Source of the DNA: Cylicocyclus nassatus
Lineage: Eukaryota > Nematoda > Chromadorea > Rhabditida > Strongylidae
DNA length: 64,000 nt
Reading direction: 5' to 3'
Assembly: GCA_958299035.1 (NCBI GenBank)
Contig: CATQJL010000316.1
Coordinates: forward strand, 47,489,585 to 47,553,584
Position numbers and translations under genes: made by a program. Numbering within the stretch: the stretch's first letter is position 1; every line of letters starts with the position of its first letter. Positions 1-14,267 of this stretch are shown here, piece by piece. Below the pieces are notes generated by a model. It worked only from the letters and a program-made list of their open reading frames with translations. It was not told the DNA's origin and did not search any database.

Positions 1-329
1 ACATCATTCGCTAAACCTTGTGTTATTCGCTTATAGTTGTTTTGTTGTAGTTCGACACAACAAGCAATTGCCTGTCATATAAATTAGAAAGCTCCCACGA
101 CATTTACGTCAGCGCTTTCATACTTAGAAATTTACTTGTCTAATGTGTATCACTTTTCACGCCCTCGACTACGAATATCAATGAAGCGAAACTGAGAAAT
201 TCTGCTTCCCGATCACAAACTATAATGTTTTGTAGAGATCAGATCTGCAGCTATCTACAGTCCGATTTTTCGCTCGATGTGTACTTGCACTTCCGAGATT
301 TTGCGGTAGATGCGCATGAACAAATAACC

Positions 330-436
330 AAGTCTGCAGTGCCGGCCACCTGCGCGCGCAAAATTTCGGCATTACTGTCGCGGTTATCTGTTCACGCGCA
401 AATTTTATCGCATAATTTCGGCACTGCAAACACACT
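330..436. repeat. Short inverted repeat (MITE-like)
   Basis: TGCAGTGCCG near 336 is mirrored by CGGCACTGCA near 418-427, and an inner GCGCGCAAAATTT pairs loosely with a GCGCAAATTTT stretch. Related text (GCGCGCAAATTG, CTCGGCACCGCAAGC) recurs near 54,700-54,850, so this is probably a dispersed element. Ends are not sharp. Confidence 0.4.
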
Positions 437-537
437 ATATTAAGCGGAAAATCTACTCGTGTAAAGTTCTGACTTCTAAAATTGAATGAATGAGCGAGAA
501 ATTGGCTACTAAAACTATGATTTTATCCAGCATTAAA

Positions 538-761
538 GGCCGGGCATACTTCATGCGATTTCAGTTGCGACGCGATTTGGCAATTCGCCAGAAGTCTTCA
601 CATCCAACACTAGCAACCTGCACATGCATAGTGTGTATAATGTACGTGGATTGATAAAATGTCCTATCTTCTGTACGTTTAAGATGTGCTTACAATGAAT
701 TATGGACAGCTGAAATATTGCCAAATCGCGTCGGACTGACACCGCGTTGTAAGCCCGGCCC
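538..761. mobile_element. MITE family A, copy 1
   Basis: The ends are GGCCGGGCATACTTCATGCG and a decayed mirror ending AAGCCCGGCCC. The interior contains CACATGCATAGTGTGTATAA and CCTATCTTCTGTAC, shared with the copies at 27249-27476 and 30733-31586. No coding capacity. The right terminal repeat is more diverged than in the other copies, suggesting an older insertion. Confidence 0.75.
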
Positions 762-2576
762 TTCGGTCGTTTTGCTAGAGATAGCGTGTAAAATTCAAAC
801 ATCAATCTCTCGTAGTCGACTGAGACTCATCACGCTTTGATGCTCTAATGCTAAATGAGGCGAATGCATGACGTATCTAAAGTACTGTCTGTGGAAAGTC
901 AATTCAACGCTTGCATGGCTGCACGTTTGCTTACATTAACAGCCGTAATCAATTCTGCAGTCATATTGTGTAATTGCACAACTTTTGATGCACTGCAGCA
1001 ACCCGCGGTAAGAACACATTCATCATGGCGGAATAAAAATAAGAAAAATCGCGGAATCCGAAAAAGTCTGACGCTTTGACACGACACTGTTTTGCCGATG
1101 CAAATTCAGAAAGTTGTAATTACATAAACCAGTTGTTTCGCATAAATTTCGAAATTGCTCCTTATAACAAGTTGCAAAATTATAATATGAAAAACCTAGA
1201 TTTTATTCGTGATCACAAACTTTATTCGAAAATTTTGTAAATTGCGCCGGCTTTGTAAATTATTTTGTCGATGGGTTGCTGTCTCGGGGCCCTAACCCTG
1301 GTAAAAAGTCAAGAAACTTGGAAAACTTCCGTAACTCGCGTAACTGATAAATCCTGGCGTTCCTGTGCATTCAGCCAAGAATATGAGACAAAACGTTGTT
1401 ACTACAGTACACTATTTAATGTGATTAAATTGCTTTGGCCTTATATGACATTCTTCCTGTAGAGGTCTGACCAGCAGGTAACAAGTTCTACCCAGATGTA
1501 CCATATGACTGGTTAGACTTCTTGAGTTTCTGTGTTCTTTTTTAATGGCACCTTGAGTGCATAGAAATAAATAAATAAATAAATAAACTTCTCCCCTCCT
1601 CCTGCCCTCACCTTCCCTCCATAAATTTTTGCGAATACCTAATATCAGGTTGAACACTAAGTTTTGCAACTTTTCTCATAACTTCCCTCTCACTCATCAT
1701 GGTGCACTCAAATTTTGCCACTGTGTTGGTTATTATGTATACTACAAGCGCAGCTGCTGTACTACCAAATTCTGACGTCGCAGTGAGGGTTACGGTAGGT
1801 GTATGGTATGAAGGGGAAAAATTCAAAGTTTGACGGATTTGGCTGAAACTTGGCATAGGGATGTTATCCGACATGCTGATCACGAAAGCGATAGTGAAAT
1901 TGCGTGATAAGGGCTTTTTTTAGGATTACTGTAGGTGTACGATATGGGGTCTCACCCTAAACAAGGAAAAAGGCGTTGATTCAACAAATGAATATGATAT
2001 TCGCATTCGGCAGGTCAAATAACCTTACTATGTGAAGCCTCGGCAGAATTTGAGCTTCGGACTCTTTAGTCATTGACGGTCGTCCCCAGCAGCTCTTGCA
2101 TACATCGACTCGTTCGACTTTATGAGGACGCCAAATCTCGACATGCCCATAAATTTTGTTTCTTTCTTGCTAGGCCAAAGGAGTCAACCTCTTGCAATAA
2201 TTTGTAGACGAATCCGGATTACTGCGCATGGTCTAGGCTGCCAAAGGCTTCATTTTAGCTTGAAACCTCAAAAATTCTCAAATTTTACTAGTTTTCGAAA
2301 AATGCCTGAAACTTTTCTATTTCGTGTTCAAAATTCAGACAATTTGTGCCCACTTGTAGCTCGCATTGCATTCTACATGATGCCAAAGTTTGAGTGCGCC
2401 ATGTTGAATGAGAGTGAAGTTATGAAACAAGTTGCAAAACTTAGTGTTCAACCTAATATATAGTATAGTCAATTATGAATCACAGTGGCGAAAGCGCTAC
2501 ATTTCAAATACTTCCTTATTCCTTTTAAGGCGTAATTAATCAACAAAAGTGTGTTTAAATCATGAAAGACTTCTTG
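762..2576. other. Gene-free stretch with an AAAT microsatellite
   Basis: No supported gene. An (AAAT)n run lies at about 1565-1587. Around 1800-1900 the phrases CTGAAACTTGGCATAGGG and CATGCTGATCACGAA resemble the sequence just upstream of the Helitron end near 40,220, hinting at a decayed relative. Confidence 0.4.
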
Positions 2577-2580
2577 TTAA

Positions 2581-2887
2581 AGGCAGCGGACAGGCAAAAT
2601 GGACCCCTGTCAGATTTTGGTAGTTTCGGGTAGTGGACCCCCCAAGTACACCGTAGCCCCAACCCCACATTCCAATTCATGCGCTAAGTCCTGAAAAAAG
2701 CGCTTCAAAACTCCACCAGCCCCGCCCACTTGCATTGAGTGGGCGTTATTGGTGGAAGTTTGAAGCGCTTTTTTCAGGACTTAGCGCATCAATTGGAAGT
2801 TGGGGTTGGGGCTACGGTGTACTTGGGGGGTCCACTACCCGAAACTACCAAAATCTGACAGGGGTCCATTTTGCCTGTCCACTGCCT
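2581..2887. mobile_element. Near-perfect palindromic MITE flanked by TTAA
   Basis: The left arm starts AGGCAGCGGACAGGCAAAAT and the right arm ends with its near-exact reverse complement. The arms match over about 125 bases with few differences. TTAA lies on both sides (2577-2580, 2888-2891), the target of piggyBac-type elements. The high arm identity suggests a young insertion. An AA/TT boundary with a shorter target would be the alternative reading. Confidence 0.75.
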
Positions 2888-2891
2888 TTAA

Positions 2892-5800
2892 TCAGCTTTC
2901 CTGCATAATCTTTGGAAGATACTGGCAACGCTTGCAAAGTAACATTACTTTAAAGATGAGACAAAACGACTTTGCAGGAAGTAAATTGCGCATACGATGC
3001 TAATTGCTCTTCCACTATCCAAAGCGCCAATAAAGTCTACAATCACATCGAACGGCAACTATCATTCTAGCTTCTGAAAACCGCTTAATCAAAAAAATGT
3101 TTTTTGATAGCACCTAATTCTAGCGCTGAAAATGATTTGTGGCAATTCTCTTCATCGCCACTCATCCAGAAGACATAGTTCGAGCCAAAAATAACTAGCT
3201 GAATGTGTTTTTCGTTGCCTTAGCACTATCGCATTTTTCGTCAAGCCGTTATGAGGAGGCAGTAAAATTCATGACGGCCATCATGGTGTTCCAGCCTATA
3301 ATCGACTTTACACTCAGCACCAAAAGTCGAGTCTAGCATAATATTAGCATGAGCATTTTTGTTCGTCAGGGTTCAGTTATAGAGTTCTCAAACTTGCTGT
3401 CTCGAGAATCATGTGTGTTCAATGGAAGCAAAAATGTTTAACTCCTGCTTTCTGAAACATGCATATTCAACAAATCTTGCACTATAGAGTTCACAAAAAG
3501 ACATACTCTTACGTACTTGAATTTGGTGTAATAAAATCGTACTCTTCACTAAAAATCTGTCAGTCATATCTATCTAATCTAGTCTAGTCGAAATCTATCA
3601 TTTGAAAGTCTTGCAGCAAATTTCCTGGAATTTCGCACATTTCCCACATTCACTGATCTAATACATCCTTTAAACATAGAAGAACATGTGTTTCTTGGAA
3701 GTACTCAAAATTACTAAAGGCAGATAGCAGAAAAACAAGACGACAAAGAGCTTAAAATTTTGCAAATGGGTCAAAAAAGCTGAAAAGCCAATCAAATAGG
3801 CACTGCCAGCAAGGTATTGCTAGTCATTCTTGATCCATTAAACGTTCAAAATACAAAGTAAAAATAAATAAAATGAAATTAACTATGCTTCTGAAAGTTT
3901 TCAGCTTTTTGGTTTCGCGTCAAGTGCAAGCTATATAAGAAGTTAGTATAGTGTCTCTTATCATTCTCAGAATTCATGTTTCAATTGATACAAGGTCTTC
4001 GGGGGTGTGGTGTGGATGGCGACAATTCCCAGTTTCGTGCCTATCAGAAACTCTTCTGTGTCAAAGTGACACGGCGGGGGACTACGGGGGGGGGGGGGGG
4101 GCAGATACATTACTTGATGCCACAAGTAGAAATCCGTGAAAGTCATTGAGACGGATGATACACTGCCTCCATTTTGCGCCATTGTTGCCTTCCGCGTGGC
4201 CGCAGTCTTCGGACAACACTAGATAATTGGACAGGTTTATTATTGAGCAAAAAGGCATTGTTTCATTAAAAGGTTTTCAGAGGTCGTTTGCCCCAAATCA
4301 TTTCAATGGTCTAATTTCAACCAAAATGCAGGTGTTTTTGTCATTCTGAGGCCTTTCCGTGGCCATGATAACGGATATGAAGTGCAAAATGCGCAAAACC
4401 TCCAACAACGGTTTCTGAAAGCCCTATACAGAAGGCACAGACGACTCTCACTAACAGGGTAAAAGAAGCTAGATAGGGCGGGAGTGGCTTGATTTTTGCG
4501 AGTCTCAAGTCCACTTTTTTCATGGGGTCACGCTAGAGGGCCGAACCAACCAGATGTCCTACCCTAGAGCTTTCTTGTAGACTGGGCTTTGAGGGCGGAG
4601 CTCACATTTTGTTTGGATGCTCCCTCCAAAAATTCGTCTTCAGAAAAGTTGTATGGCATGTACTTGATGTTGAGATTTTTATTTAAAACGACTTACAGCA
4701 TCTGCATCTACCTCAGCATCGTAGCTCTCTTTCACATTTCTACTACAAAAGTTACACTAGATCTAACATGAATGCGAAGAGTATTTCGTAAATAGTGTCG
4801 ATTTCTTCTCTAGATGAAGGGTCCACCGATGCAATCAAGTAGGGCCTTTACCTTCATTGATTTCCTAACTAGTACATTATCATCAGAAATGCAACGCTAA
4901 GGTACGTCAGGAAAGAGGAAATGAGCAATTACATAGATAACGTTAAGCTTCGCCACAGCATTCAGCGACGAGAAACTAGCATCTCCCATCCACAAAAGAG
5001 TGTAAATATGATACCAATCATCAAAATGTTCTAAAATAATTTTTGCACAAAAGAGGACAGACCCGACAGACTGATTCATGATCTCGCCTTTGAAAGAAAG
5101 GGCATGTCGGCTCTGCCCATTTCCGCATTCCGAATAATTTTCAAGCTTGGGACAGTTTTGAACTCAGTGTACGAATGTAGCAGAAAAAAACGTCATAAGG
5201 CTCTTACGATACAGTGCTTTTTGCAAAGAGCTTATCAAAGTGTTGAAGAACTGCTCCTGTAAATTATAAAATGCTTTTTGAATGAAGGTAAAACGTTCAC
5301 CTTCTAAAAGAAATATGGATGAGCTGAGGCCCCTTCATACGAATTAAAAATTCTGGGGTAAAAGAAGAGAACAACTCCATAACATGCTCTATGAAAGTTG
5401 AGAGACATTAACATTTCTTTGAACACAAAAACACCTCACAAGGGACCTGTTTTTAGAAAAAAAATGTCCATGAGGTCACTCAATGTGCATCTTCACATAA
5501 TGGAAGAAAGTTAAAAAAGCATCCCTTGGGAAACTCATTGCACGCCAATCACACATTCAAAGGGTATGCTCCCGTCATAGATATTTTGATTTTTAACTTC
5601 CATTTAGGAGGGCAACCAGAGTGACTACTTTAAGTTTAGCGCACAAATCGGACCCTGCCGTAAAATTGAGCAATTTTCCGCAGCTAACGTCATTTCAAGA
5701 AGGCTCCTGTAGGAAGTACTAGAGTGAATAAATACACCTCTTGTTGGACTCATTCTCAAATCAGGTAGAATATCGAGAGACAGATGCTCTAAACTACCCG

Positions 5801-8408
5801 ACGCAGTTTTTCGATCTCGTTATGACAGCTATAATGCGCCAGCCATATCGTTGATAACAGTCAGAATAATCGCAGTAAATTTTGAAATCGAAGCGTCTGC
5901 CGTTCAAATCCTATAGTCGCACACAGCTGTATCCAGAACTTCAGAATTATGATAAGCTTATTACTTTGCTAAGTCAAGGGATGAAGAGGGCCTTTTAGTG
6001 TAAGGATTCTGTAGAGTTTGATACATTGTGGATTTAACTCACTTCAAAAGCACTGAAAAGATTGTTTCGAAATACCTGAAAAAGAGTTGCACTGACCAAA
6101 GGTTTGCTCTGTTTTTGTGTGGTCGAATTGTCAGTTTGCAGAAGGCAGAAACGATAGGTTCAAAATTTTGAGATTTTTTCAGCATTTACGAGGTAGTCAG
6201 ATGACATGACTGCAAAAAAGAGAAAGAAGAATGTGCGTTCAGTACAGCTTAGAGTACTTGTCTACCACTATTCTAAACGATTTGCGGAAAGGTTGAGATG
6301 GAGAGTGAAAAGTTCTCATCGTCAGTAGTTTTGACCCAGCCTAGTATTTGGACATAAGCTCACACTGCAACAGTGCGTTGTCTGAAAAAATGGAATGCTA
6401 GCCTCAAATGATTGATCAAGTCGTTTGATTATAATATGACCAGACCCTCAGCCATTTCAAACTCTTGAAGTGTAAACAGTGACGAAAGAAAAAATAATGC
6501 AAATGAGACGTTTTTGAAGAATGAAAATCAAATTCGAGGCACAAGTCAACAAGAAGAAACTGAAACAAGGTCTTTGTCCTTCTCTTTGTCATCTGTGTAT
6601 ATGTAGTTCAGCGCCCTCTCTAGCAGGTGCAAGTGTTAAACCACATTCATCATAAATCATTTGATCAGTTCTTCTCAAAGCAAGTTTTCGAAAAACTTGC
6701 GGACTGTGAGGTACGCTTGCATAGGGGGGGGGGTTAGAAGTGTCAATAGTGGTGAGGCACGTTAGCAGATTTTCTACTGATTTTATTCCCGATCACTTCA
6801 TTACATGAAGATAAGGTCACATCTTACGACATGTCAAATTTTGGAGCCCATCGATAGTGTGGAGAATTTCTGCTTTGAGCGCAAAGGTACGGTTTTTATA
6901 GACAGCGGGAATGCTTTTCTCCTTTATCCATGAGTTAATGGGTCACTTTCTCAGTAAATGACTTTTTTAATAGTAATTTTCACTGGATTTTTTGAAAATG
7001 CAACTGAAAATTTTTCAGAACCTTAGATGTCATCACGCCTCTTTTTTCAAAACTTGTAAGGCATTCCGAAAATTTTTTGGGGGGTATGACTTGGCCTCCA
7101 CTCACGAACTGTCGCATCCCCTGCCATTACGCTCAGCAAACGAAATTCTCTAAAGCCACGGATAGGCACTGCTCCATTGAGCAGGTTCCTGTTATTAATT
7201 CTAGTAACTGCGAAAAATTTGCTAATACACAGCAATCTGTTTCCTTCTGGAATCCTTATGTCCAGTTCTTAAATAGAATGTGTGTGCTCTCCATGACCGT
7301 TTTAAGCGTACTTGTATGAATAAATGCGTGATACACCGCGAAGGCTGAGGAGCGATTCCCGCACCAAAACCTCCAACAAGAGCGTTTTTTGAGCGTCTAC
7401 ATACTGACATGGAGGACAGACATATCATACATACTAGGAAACAATCCCGATGGAATATTGTCGGTGAAAAATTGAATTTAATAGCCAAACGCTTTTTACG
7501 AGAAGGAGAGAAGGCTATAGGTTGCTAAAGACTTACACGTCACGTGACGCAATGCACCACTTTGAATATCTTATAAAAGTTGCTCATCTTCTAGAACATT
7601 TTGAAACAAACAGCTGCGTTACCATTGACTTCGATCCTCTTAACTTTCCAATGGCGTGAAAGCCGAGAGAAGGCCTTTCTTCGTCGTACAGTAAAATAGC
7701 CCACGCTCAAAACAAGTTCTTACCCTTATTTCCCTTTTTCAATCTAAACTATCAAACTTCTCGTTAGTCTCCTAGAAAAGTCCATTTGTCGAAATAATCT
7801 TGTACAGCGATGAGAGTAAGCAGAGAAATGCTTACCTATCTGATCTGATCGCTATATGCAGTAAAATGGGAGGACACTGGGAGAGCGAGTTTATGAAGAA
7901 GATAAGCGAGCCTGCACACTGCATACTATTAATTTTCAAAGGACGACTGGAACAATGCCTGTATGCTCGACCAGATCGAAATTGTCCTCATGGAAGAACC
8001 GGACGACATAGATGACTAGGATCATACAGCCGCATTACGGAGTCATCCCAAAACAGGGGATGACTCTGTTGTGGAATGCTGGCCACATAGAATGTCCAAA
8101 TTGTAGTGCAACAAGCATAACTAGAGAAAAACCGACCGTTCAGATACATTTTGACTGAAAATCAGGAAAGGGCGAGAAAACTGAGAAGTTTGGGAAGCGT
8201 AATGTATCATACCGAATGGGCAATTTAGCTTGAAAAGAGTTTTGTGCCACCTAGAGCATTTTGCCTTCAAAAAGGGAAACAAAGCAGCCTGAAAGCACAC
8301 TGAGGACCTAGAACAACCCAAAATTACACTGCGCTAACCAGAATCGCTGACTCCAAGTATGAAGTAGCGAACCGTAGCCCGTTTAAAGCTATACCAGATA
8401 AATGGTAG
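2892..8408. other. Gene-free stretch
   Basis: No exon, RNA gene or intact mobile element was recognised over 5.5 kb. It has a 16-G homopolymer at 4086-4101 and a shorter G run at about 6724-6733. Only short background ORFs are present. Confidence 0.4.
4086..4101 (+). repeat. 16-G homopolymer
   Basis: An uninterrupted run of 16 guanines, able to form a G-quadruplex. Similar runs occur at 24333-24345 (G), 37306-37321 (C), 43152-43162 (C), 51204-51214 (C) and 58878-58887 (G). Confidence 0.95.
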
Positions 8409-8410
8409 CA

Positions 8411-8745
8411 GAGTGGCGGTTGCAGGATTTCGGTCCGGGAGGGGGGAGGGAGGATGGGGCACGACAAAAAATTTTTCAGATGAAGATGCGTGGCTAACGC
8501 TACGCACTCCGAAAATTTGGGGTCACAAAGTTTTTGCGGGTCCACAACACCTAAAATCTAGAAAAAGGGGCGTGGCTGCAGCTACGTTCCCGAAAAAATC
8601 TTGGTAAGGGGCTGATTTAAAATTTCAAAAAATTTCGAAAAAGATTGTTATTAATTACAAGAATCAACAAAATCACTTGCACATTTTTATAACCCATGTA
8701 AGTAAGTTTCAAAAATTTCGCGACCCAAGCCTCGGTCCGCCACTG
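8411..8745. mobile_element. MITE family F, copy 1
   Basis: Short terminal inverted repeats, GAGTGGCGG on the left and CCGCCACTG on the right. The inner sequence has a G-rich block, AAAATTTTTCAGATGAAG, GTGCGTGGCTAACGC-like text and a GGGTCCACAA block. The same modules recur at 25171-25640, 42850-43192 and 51075-51243. CAGTGGCGGA-type ends are common in animal DNA transposons. Confidence 0.6.
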
Positions 8746-9155
8746 GGTATCAGTTCTTTTCTTGAAGTGATTACACTATTTAAGCCTTAGAAACTCGCGA
8801 GCTGGTGAAATCCGCATGCGCGGATAACTTGTTGTAATTTTCAGGCTTATCTTGAAGTTTTTTTTCTGAAATGGCAGCTGAATCACAATGGCGCTACATG
8901 CCGGAAATCCCTATCTTACAATCAGAATGAAAGTGCGGTAATTTGCTCTATACTCTCTAAGCTGAAGCCAGCTTTACAAAACACCTCAAAAGGGTCGAAG
9001 AACATTGAAGCAAGAGAGATCAAAGATCAAACAGTTTATACATATTTTTGTGACACCTTATATTAGTATTCATCCATTCGCTGATGAGCAATGCTTGTGA
9101 TACTGGTGACCGACTTTTACTCAAGGGATTGGTGCTCGATCAACTAATCGAAGTA

Positions 9156-9761
9156 TTAGGTTGAACCGAAAGTTCGTTCGCATCATTTTCAAAAAATCAT
9201 AACTTCTTTCATTCACAACAGTTTTGCTCAAATTAACCTCTGTCAGAAAGCGCAAAGCATGTGGTTTCCAAAAGTTTCCTGGGTACTTTCCAACATGCTC
9301 AGGTTGCAGGGATAAAAATGAAAGAACAAGATCATCCGAAATTTCAATTGATCCGAAATTCGGGATTTTTAACTTTAATTTCGGAACTTCCTGAGAATTC
9401 GTAACAAATTGATTTTTCGGCAGTTTTTTCGAAAAATCATAACTTTTGAAGCAAGAGATTTATCAGCACAAACTTACTCATTCAGTAATCAGATATAAGA
9501 AAACTTAGGATGATGGCTGTTCTGGATTTTATCGCAGTTTCTAGATTTTTAGAAGGCTTGCTTAAAATTTCCGAATTTCGGATCACCTCGTTTTTTCATT
9601 TTTATCCCTGCAACCTGAGCATGTTGGAAAGTTACAAGGGAACTTTTGGAAACTACATGCTTTGCGCTTTCTGGTAGAGTTTAATTTGAGCAAAACTGTT
9701 GTGAATGAAAGAAGTTATGATTTTCTGAATATGGTGCGGACAAACTTTCGGTTCAACCTAA
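9156..9761. mobile_element. Mariner-like MITE palindrome (family D, copy 1)
   Basis: TTAGGTTGAACCGAAAGTTC at the left mirrors the right end, which finishes CAACCTAA, with TA on both flanks (9154-9155, 9762-9763). Arms fold back across most of the 606 bases. Same family as 41952-42683. No transposase. Confidence 0.75.
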
Positions 9762-9763
9762 TA

Positions 9764-12700
9764 TAAAGGGAAAAATTCAAGAAATATGAAGCGCAAGTAG
9801 TAGAGTAAATCTTCAATTTGTGAAAGACTTGTTGTTTGCTGGGCTGAACAAATGTGGCAGAAAACCTGTTCTTTCCCATTACTAAGAAAAATAACACAGC
9901 GATGAGGTTGGTAATGTACGTATAAGAGGCAACATTCTCAGAAAAATGACAAAGCATCAAGTCTACCAAAGTTTAGATGGCAGAAAAAAGGCCATCCATT
10001 ACATAGATAAAACTGATTCTCTCAGAACAAAAGCTGCAGCAGATGGATAGTACCAAAAAAGTAGTTTACACAGCCAGCAGTACCTTTCGGATGCCCAAGT
10101 GATATCAATCATTTCGATGGATGATATAGTGCAGTGGTATGCTAAAATGCATCGATCAGAAAAAAAACTTCCATACTTTCTGCCCCTTTCATTTTTTATA
10201 CCAGTCTAATGGATTGCTGAGAATACTGTAATACTAGAGCGTATCTTAGGATTGCAAGCCGAAGTGTTAGAATCTTTTCTGAAAAAATGAAGCTTATTAA
10301 AAAAAACTAGCTTAGCCTAAAATTAGCTTCGTTGAATTAGAGATGTTAGCCTCGAAATCGTTTTCGTCAGGAATTTCCAGCTGAAGAGGTGGAAGTAGGA
10401 AGCCCCCGTAACGGATTAGCATGGCAAGTAGCGATTGACGTCATTGTCTCATGAATTCCTAGCAACACAAACACGCAATTCTCGAGAAGTAGCTGCATGA
10501 AAAGATTGCTTAAAAGCACTAGAGAGTTTTCTTTGAGAAATCTTCGCTTTAATGATGCTTGCATCAAATTTTCTATGCTTTCAAAAAGCTGAGATCTGAT
10601 GAGTCTTTGAAAGGAATGTGGCATAATATGAAATAATTCAGCGACAGTGCGGGAAATCTTTCTGGTGCATGCTCCATTTCTTAGTAAAAAAGAGCACTGT
10701 TGAAAATGGAGAATGAACAGAAATTTTGAGTTGAAACATGCGAGAAGAATTAGAATTGCAATTTGGAACATCTATAGAGTCAACTCAGCCTGCTATAACT
10801 ATCATAATTGTAGCTGACACGATGTGTTAAACATGCGATCTTGCAAGCCGAAATTTCTCTTACAAAAAGAAGCAAATGAGCTTTCTTGTGACGTTTCTAC
10901 GGTTACTAGTTAGCCTTCTTGCTAGCAACACGAAATTTGCATAATAGTTTGCGTCCCTGAAGGGATCCCGAGAAATGATAGTCGTGAAAATACGCGTGCA
11001 TTTATTTGATGGATATAGATAAGACATAGATATTGATTTTGTAATTTTTACGTTACCACAGTCTTCGGACGGTAACCAGGTAGAACAGAGTGTTCCAAGA
11101 TTTATTAAACGTTTGATCTTCATTAACTCCTCTATATGATTGGCTTTCGAGGCGCTTCAAACACACACCATGTTGCGGAGTTGAATTCATCTTAAATTTA
11201 CGATAAGAGAATCACCGATCGCACTTCATTACTGTAAGATTACGATAGGTTCGAAGAGGGTTTTGAGCTACATATAAAAGCATTGTTTTGCCTCTCAAAG
11301 TAAACTAAAGCAACCTAAAACCGTTTTGCCTAGGATGACCAGAGTCGCTCGCTCTGATTGGGAAGTTTACTAAGTTGCGTTAATACACCGTAAAAATGTC
11401 ACATTGCCCCTCAATGCGATGCCACTGAAAGATCCTAGGAACTTGTAAAAAAAATAAGCAATCTTTACAGCATGCGTAGAAATCTTGGTGCACAACTTTT
11501 CAGATTTTTGCAACCTCTTTTGAAACGGCTTATTCACAATGGCACTGTATGATAAAGGCATCTACCGTAATCTCACAGATAGAGAGAAATCGGTGAGTCG
11601 CTGCACACTGCAAATTTAGACTGAAGCCTGCTCAGCAATACATGGTTCCAAAAATGGTGAAAGCTTTGCATACAAGAAAGCTATTAATAATCAAATGTTC
11701 GATATACTTCTTGGGACATCCTGTAGTGATATGTCCTCACCTTCACACCCAAGCTCAGACATGAGCAAATTCCAAAATCAAACTCAAAACTAAAATTACA
11801 TATTAATTTAATTGATTCGTAAATGTGCAAATTACAGCCACCTTCTGGTGGGACTGCGGATTTTCCAAACTTGAGTTGATATTATCTGCATGTTCTTTTG
11901 TGCTTCATAATCTTTTTATATACCTGTGCAGGGTATAGAGTATACACTATGAAGGGTGTTTCAGCGTGACAAAACTGTAACACAAAAGGTCTACTTTTGC
12001 CGAGTTTAACAATGGGACTTCTCTGCTTTCGAAAAAGAAGTATTTACTAAGAGGCTTTACATAATGGAGATTATATGTCGCCACATTGATAGTGATCTTA
12101 GAGCAGAAGAAGAGCAGAAAATGGATAACAGAAAATATCCCTGCAGGACGAGCTGCTTTTGGCAGATTCGGGATTTCTATTAGTTGTGAAACTCCAGGTG
12201 GTGAAGACTTCAATTCAACGAATAGCATATATAACATTGGTTGGATGTGAGCAATGAGAATGTGCGAATTTGTCCGCACCCAAAACACAATAGAATAAAT
12301 TGCTCTGCATCAGCTAGTTTTGAGGATTTTTCGGTGCTTATTACCGGAGAGTATTTCTAATCAATGTGGAAAGACAAAATCTGCATTTCCTCATTTTTCC
12401 TCCTCATCCTTTTTCCCCTCTTCCCCTTCTCTATCCCCCCCCCCCACCCGCCTCTATCCCAATCGAACTATATAATTTTGCAACATATACAATGCATTCG
12501 TCTATGCAATCGTGATCGAAAAAGTGTAACATTAAACATATTCAGCCTAGTGATCGTTCCTCACAAAAAGATTTACAATACATTTTTATCATTACACGTG
12601 TAGAAATGACAGAGAAAAAGGATATCTCGGAAATTTATCTTCAGCCCGTGCAGAGCATATCAAGTTACACATCCCCCATCTTCTTCTTCAAGAAAATGAG

Positions 12701-14130
12701 ACATTTTGGAATAAAGTCAATATTATGCTCCAAAGAAAGTAAATGTGGAAGTCATTACAATTCTGACGCTGGAAATTGAGGCAACTTTCCGAAATTCTCC
12801 TCGCTATTGACGAAAGGTCCAGGAAGAGGGCCCGGCACAGATCGTCTGGAGGGGCCTGGACTTCGTTTTCAGGGCGAAAAAGCAAAGGGGATATCGCTGT
12901 AATGGGTCCAAAAAACACAAAAATTAGGCTTTTTAGTCGAAGTTTCCGATTTTAAGTACTTCGTAAAATCCTGGGAAAGTCGGGCGACTTCGTTTCAAAA
13001 AAGTCTGAAAACGGGCGTGTCGAGCCTAACGAAACCGACACAAATCACAAAAGTTTAATATTTTCCAGAAAATCTCGTTGCAAATCAACATCATCGAGAG
13101 TGACGTACTTATTGTTAACAGTATTTGAAATATGCACAACTTTTGTTTCATTGTGTGCATTTGCACCATAGCTGTCTATTTGACAAATAGTTGGCAGGCT
13201 AAACAGTATCGGTTAGAATTCTAATTTCACTGATTTACGGAAAAATTCGATGAATTATTCAAAAGGAGTCAGAAAAAAAGGTAGAAATAAGCTTTAGATA
13301 TCTGATCTATACTTGCATTACCTACTCCTTCTCCGTTTCAAGAAAAAAATAATTTTGAAACATATGGTGGTTTCCTATTATTGATGATAAAATACTAAAC
13401 AATCTTTAAGAATGTTTTGCTGTAATGTTTTTATTGCGCAGCGAAACCAGTTTCTCATCTTCAGTCTTTTACGGCGAAAATGCTACTGCATCTAGATCAC
13501 CTTCGTAAATTTCTGGGCAAAATAAGACAAGGAGACAGATGCCAAAAAGAAGACTGAGTTACTTTCGTGGCAAGAGAAGAATGACTACTAGACATATCTA
13601 CTTCTTGATTTCTTTTGATATGCCGACAACGAGTTGATAGATTTAGCTCATTGAGATCCGTAAGTGATTTACGATCTGAGAAGTAATCATCGTTTACATA
13701 GAAAAAACTTGCAGAGAAATAGAGTGGCACCTTCCGATTGACAGAAGATAAGACTGTGTAAAGGCAAAGCGTTGTATTTCAGCTTAAAAATGGGGTATAT
13801 AAGTGAAAAAAGTGCCTCAAAAACAAACGAGCTGAAAGAGCTAGCAACGAGACAGAAATGGAATTCTTGAGAAAGTGACATACAGCTAAAATAATTGAGT
13901 CGCTCACCTGACTTTATCATATAAAGCCAGAAGTCAAGTGAAGTGAGGAACTGGGTGTGGTTTTTGTTGACTTCCATTCGTAAGATGATTAGAGTCAGTA
14001 GCGCCGTATGCGTCATTCCCAAACGCTCAGTGGCATAAATGTCAAAGGACGTACTGTTCAAGAGTCTATGCTTAACAAGGCATGTATTCGCAAAACAAAT
14101 TGGGTGTCTGATGTGCAATTTCTACCCAAA
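9764..14130. other. Gene-free stretch
   Basis: No gene recognised. Two background minus-strand ORFs exceed 130 codons (10367-10771 and 13687-14118) but have no domain or supporting splice context. A pyrimidine-rich tract with a C homopolymer lies at about 12370-12450. Confidence 0.4.
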
Positions 14131-14132
14131 CT

Positions 14133-14220
14133 ATTAGGTTGGCTAAAAAATAAGTTCGGTCGTTTTTGGCAGTTTGCAGAAATGTTACAAATCACTTTGT
14201 GACTACATAGTGCCATTAGA
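14133..14220 (+). repeat. Isolated mariner-type left end
   Basis: TTAGGTTGGCTAAAAAATAA (about 14133) has the form of animal mariner terminal repeats. No matching right end was found before the next element at 14268, so it looks like a truncated or solo end. Confidence 0.35.
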
Positions 14221-14267
14221 AAGAGCAAATCAAGGATAATCGGACGGTAACCTCTGCTTCAAAAATA

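Noticed and set aside
10367..10771. 134-codon minus-strand ORF
   Set aside because: No domain, no splice context and no neighbouring exons. Length is compatible with chance in AT-rich DNA of this amount.
13687..14118. 143-codon minus-strand ORF
   Set aside because: Phe/Leu/Ser-rich sequence from pyrimidine-rich DNA, with no recognisable family.
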